A stretch of 34,638 bases of DNA, taken from contig NZ_VLNR01000069.1 in NCBI RefSeq assembly GCF_007489275.1, positions 1 to 34,638 on the forward strand, given 5' to 3'. The translations under genes and the position numbers were made by a program. This stretch comes from Aquimarina algiphila. GTDB lineage: Bacteria > Bacteroidota > Bacteroidia > Flavobacteriales > Flavobacteriaceae. Positions 33,543 to 34,638 of this stretch are shown here, piece after piece (position 1 is the stretch's first letter; each line of letters opens with the position of its first letter). The notes under the pieces were generated by a model, which did not search any database, was not told where the DNA came from, and saw only the letters and a list, made by a program, of their open reading frames with translations.

Positions 33543-33588
33543 TCTCAAACGATGTCAGAAACTAATATTTCATCGTTTGAGATTCTGA
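33543..33588. terminator. 12-bp hairpin between convergent genes
   Basis: TCTCAAACGATG (33543-33554) and CATCGTTTGAGA (33571-33582) pair perfectly around a 16-base loop. No T-tract follows on the plus strand. The loop starts with TCAGAA, which is complementary to TTCTGA (33583-33588) right after the stem, allowing an alternative fold. Confidence 0.6.
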
Positions 33589-33621
33589 AATAAAATAATG
33601 CTCAAAATACGATCAATTGTT

Positions 33622-34464
33622 TTATAGTACTCTGTCAATGATTTTTTTATTTATCGTGACTTCATCAAAACATTTTTCAGCCCAATCTTTTGACATACGT
33701 TTTTTTGCGAATTCACCATATCTAAAATCCGTCCATTTTATGTTTTTCTTTTGTTTTATTTTTTCCAAATTTTTATGTGAAATAAAAGATTGAGCTCGGT
33801 AATAAATCGTCTTATATTGTCCTTGATGCTCTGTTCTTTTTATTAAGCGTAGATAAAGGTATGGCGTTCTAACAAGAAGAATATATCCCATTATTGTAGT
33901 TACTATAAAAACACCTAAACCGTAGAAAGTCCAAACTGCGTTTATGATTAATGAAATCATCATTAAGCCAAGAAGATATACAAAAAAACTCAAGCCAAGA
34001 GCATTTATTTCTCTTGGAGACATATTATGTTTTTCCATAAATCGAATATAAAATTCAGGTTTCCATATAGCTTTTCTAACTTCGGACACTACAATTTCAT
34101 CCACTTCTTTCTCGACTGTTAATTGATCAAAAAATAACTCAGCTTCTTTTTTTGTTAATTTATTCGAACTAATATATCTCCATTTTATACTTTTTTTACC
34201 TACTATTTTTTCTGGCTTTTTGTTAGAAATACATGATTGGACAATATAATATACCTCTTCTTCTTTACCAAGCTGTTCTGTTCTTTCAATGATCCTATAA
34301 TAACGATGATAATATGTAGTATATAATTTAAACGATACTGATACTACTACTATAGAGATTCCTAAAACAAATAAGGTCCATGGACCAAAAAGAGCTGTTG
34401 CTAAAGAAGTAAGAAATAAAATCACCAATGGGATAAAAATGATTAGTTTTTCAAAATTCCTCAC
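33622..34464 (-). CDS. Internally duplicated membrane protein
   Basis: A 280-residue protein made of two tandem halves. Each half has two membrane helices (about 7-47 and 158-198), then a cytoplasmic segment with the same signature: YYRIIERTEQLG...YYIVQSCISNKKPEKI..KKSIKW in the first and YLRLIKRTEHQG...YYRAQSFISHKNLEKI..KKNIKW in the second, closing with FFDQLTVEKEVDEIVV and CFDEVTINKKIIDRVL. A helical bridge (about 130-155) joins them. The four-helix result could be a channel, a sensor or a self-contained pseudo-dimer. I recognise no family. It is the last gene before the right terminal repeat. Confidence 0.82.
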   Translation of the reverse strand: MRNFEKLIIFIPLVILFLTSLATALFGPWTLFVLGISIVVVSVSFKLYTTYYHRYYRIIERTEQLGKEEEVYYIVQSCISNKKPEKIVGKKSIKWRYISSNKLTKKEAELFFDQLTVEKEVDEIVVSEVRKAIWKPEFYIRFMEKHNMSPREINALGLSFFVYLLGLMMISLIINAVWTFYGLGVFIVTTIMGYILLVRTPYLYLRLIKRTEHQGQYKTIYYRAQSFISHKNLEKIKQKKNIKWTDFRYGEFAKKRMSKDWAEKCFDEVTINKKIIDRVL

Positions 34465-34509
34465 ATGTTCACGAATAGTATTGTCATATCTAAAGAGTTT
34501 ATGTATTGA

Positions 34510-34638
34510 CTGGAGATTCCTATGAAATTGACCCGGGTATTCCTGTTTAAATAGAGCATAGCAAAACAGTTCCCAAAAGCGTGTTTATTTCAGTGTTAAA
34601 ATTACGATTTTTTTCTTTTTCTTCTCATCGACTCTCCT
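34510..34638. repeat. Right arm of the 129-base terminal inverted repeat
   Basis: Exact reverse complement of 1-129. The unique sequence starts 45 bases before the start codon of the duplicated membrane protein, so the promoter of that gene may overlap the repeat's inner end. Confidence 0.95.

Noticed and set aside
1..34638. Terminal inverted repeats as telomeres of a linear plasmid or phage
   Set aside because: The interior is core chromosomal genes and no replication, partition or virion gene is present. An assembly boundary at a repeat is simpler.

Overview
The window is AT-rich chromosomal DNA that looks like a marine member of the Flavobacteriaceae (phylum Bacteroidota). The best markers are the gliding-motility lipoprotein GldH next to a PSP1-domain RicT protein and a class A penicillin-binding protein, a Bacteroidota-type RecA, many short lipoproteins with an SCSS/GCSS-like lipobox, a Gly16-family agarase/porphyranase-type glycosidase, and the near absence of Shine-Dalgarno sequences. 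An Aquimarina-like genus would fit, but that is an impression and not a computed placement. The two window ends are a perfect 129-base inverted repeat, most simply explained as two opposite copies of a genomic repeat at which the assembled piece stops.

Layout. 1-1.8 kb: a membrane sensor-like protein without its DNA-binding domain, then a gene-poor stretch with a small-RNA-like locus. 1.8-9.6 kb: a minus-strand block in the transcribed order trhO, ricT, gldH, class A PBP, scoA, 1-Cys peroxiredoxin, zinc-ribbon membrane protein, scoB; ricT-gldH-PBP are overlapping or nearly so, and the two CoA-transferase subunits are split by two unrelated genes. 9.6-14.3 kb: a small peptide/RNA locus, recA with a strong terminator, then a lipoprotein-ECF sigma-anti-sigma-like operon whose last product joins an inner-membrane segment, a repetitive periplasmic linker and an outer-membrane barrel. 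14.4-16.7 kb: a divergent LysR regulator/flavodoxin-fold oxidoreductase pair and a lipoprotein. 17-21.2 kb, minus strand: GH16 lipoprotein, DinB-like protein, DUF6265-like secreted protein, AraC regulator, PlsC acyltransferase. 21.3-25.6 kb, plus strand: trpS, then a translationally coupled lipoprotein/TPR-protein pair.

25.6-34.6 kb is the accessory and least understood part: two tandem Roadblock/LC7 proteins beside a 25-base inverted repeat, lipoproteins (one with IPT/TIG domains and three near-identical 88-residue repeats), a two-helix membrane protein, two DUF6261-like paralogues each preceded by the same hairpin-containing element (a third copy of the element lies downstream with no matching gene), an XRE regulator divergent from two tandem paralogous microproteins behind palindromic operator candidates, and an internally duplicated membrane protein.

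The most interesting candidates for something undescribed are (i) the repeated A-run/CTTT/UAYGG-AUUY-CCGUA element of the DUF6261 array, (ii) the XRE plus paired-microprotein module, (iii) the one-protein trans-envelope partner of the ECF sigma factor, (iv) the two small peptide/RNA loci at 1.3 and 9.9 kb, and (v) the lipoprotein/TPR pair after trpS. All functional statements beyond domain recognition are inference from sequence read by eye; no searches were run.
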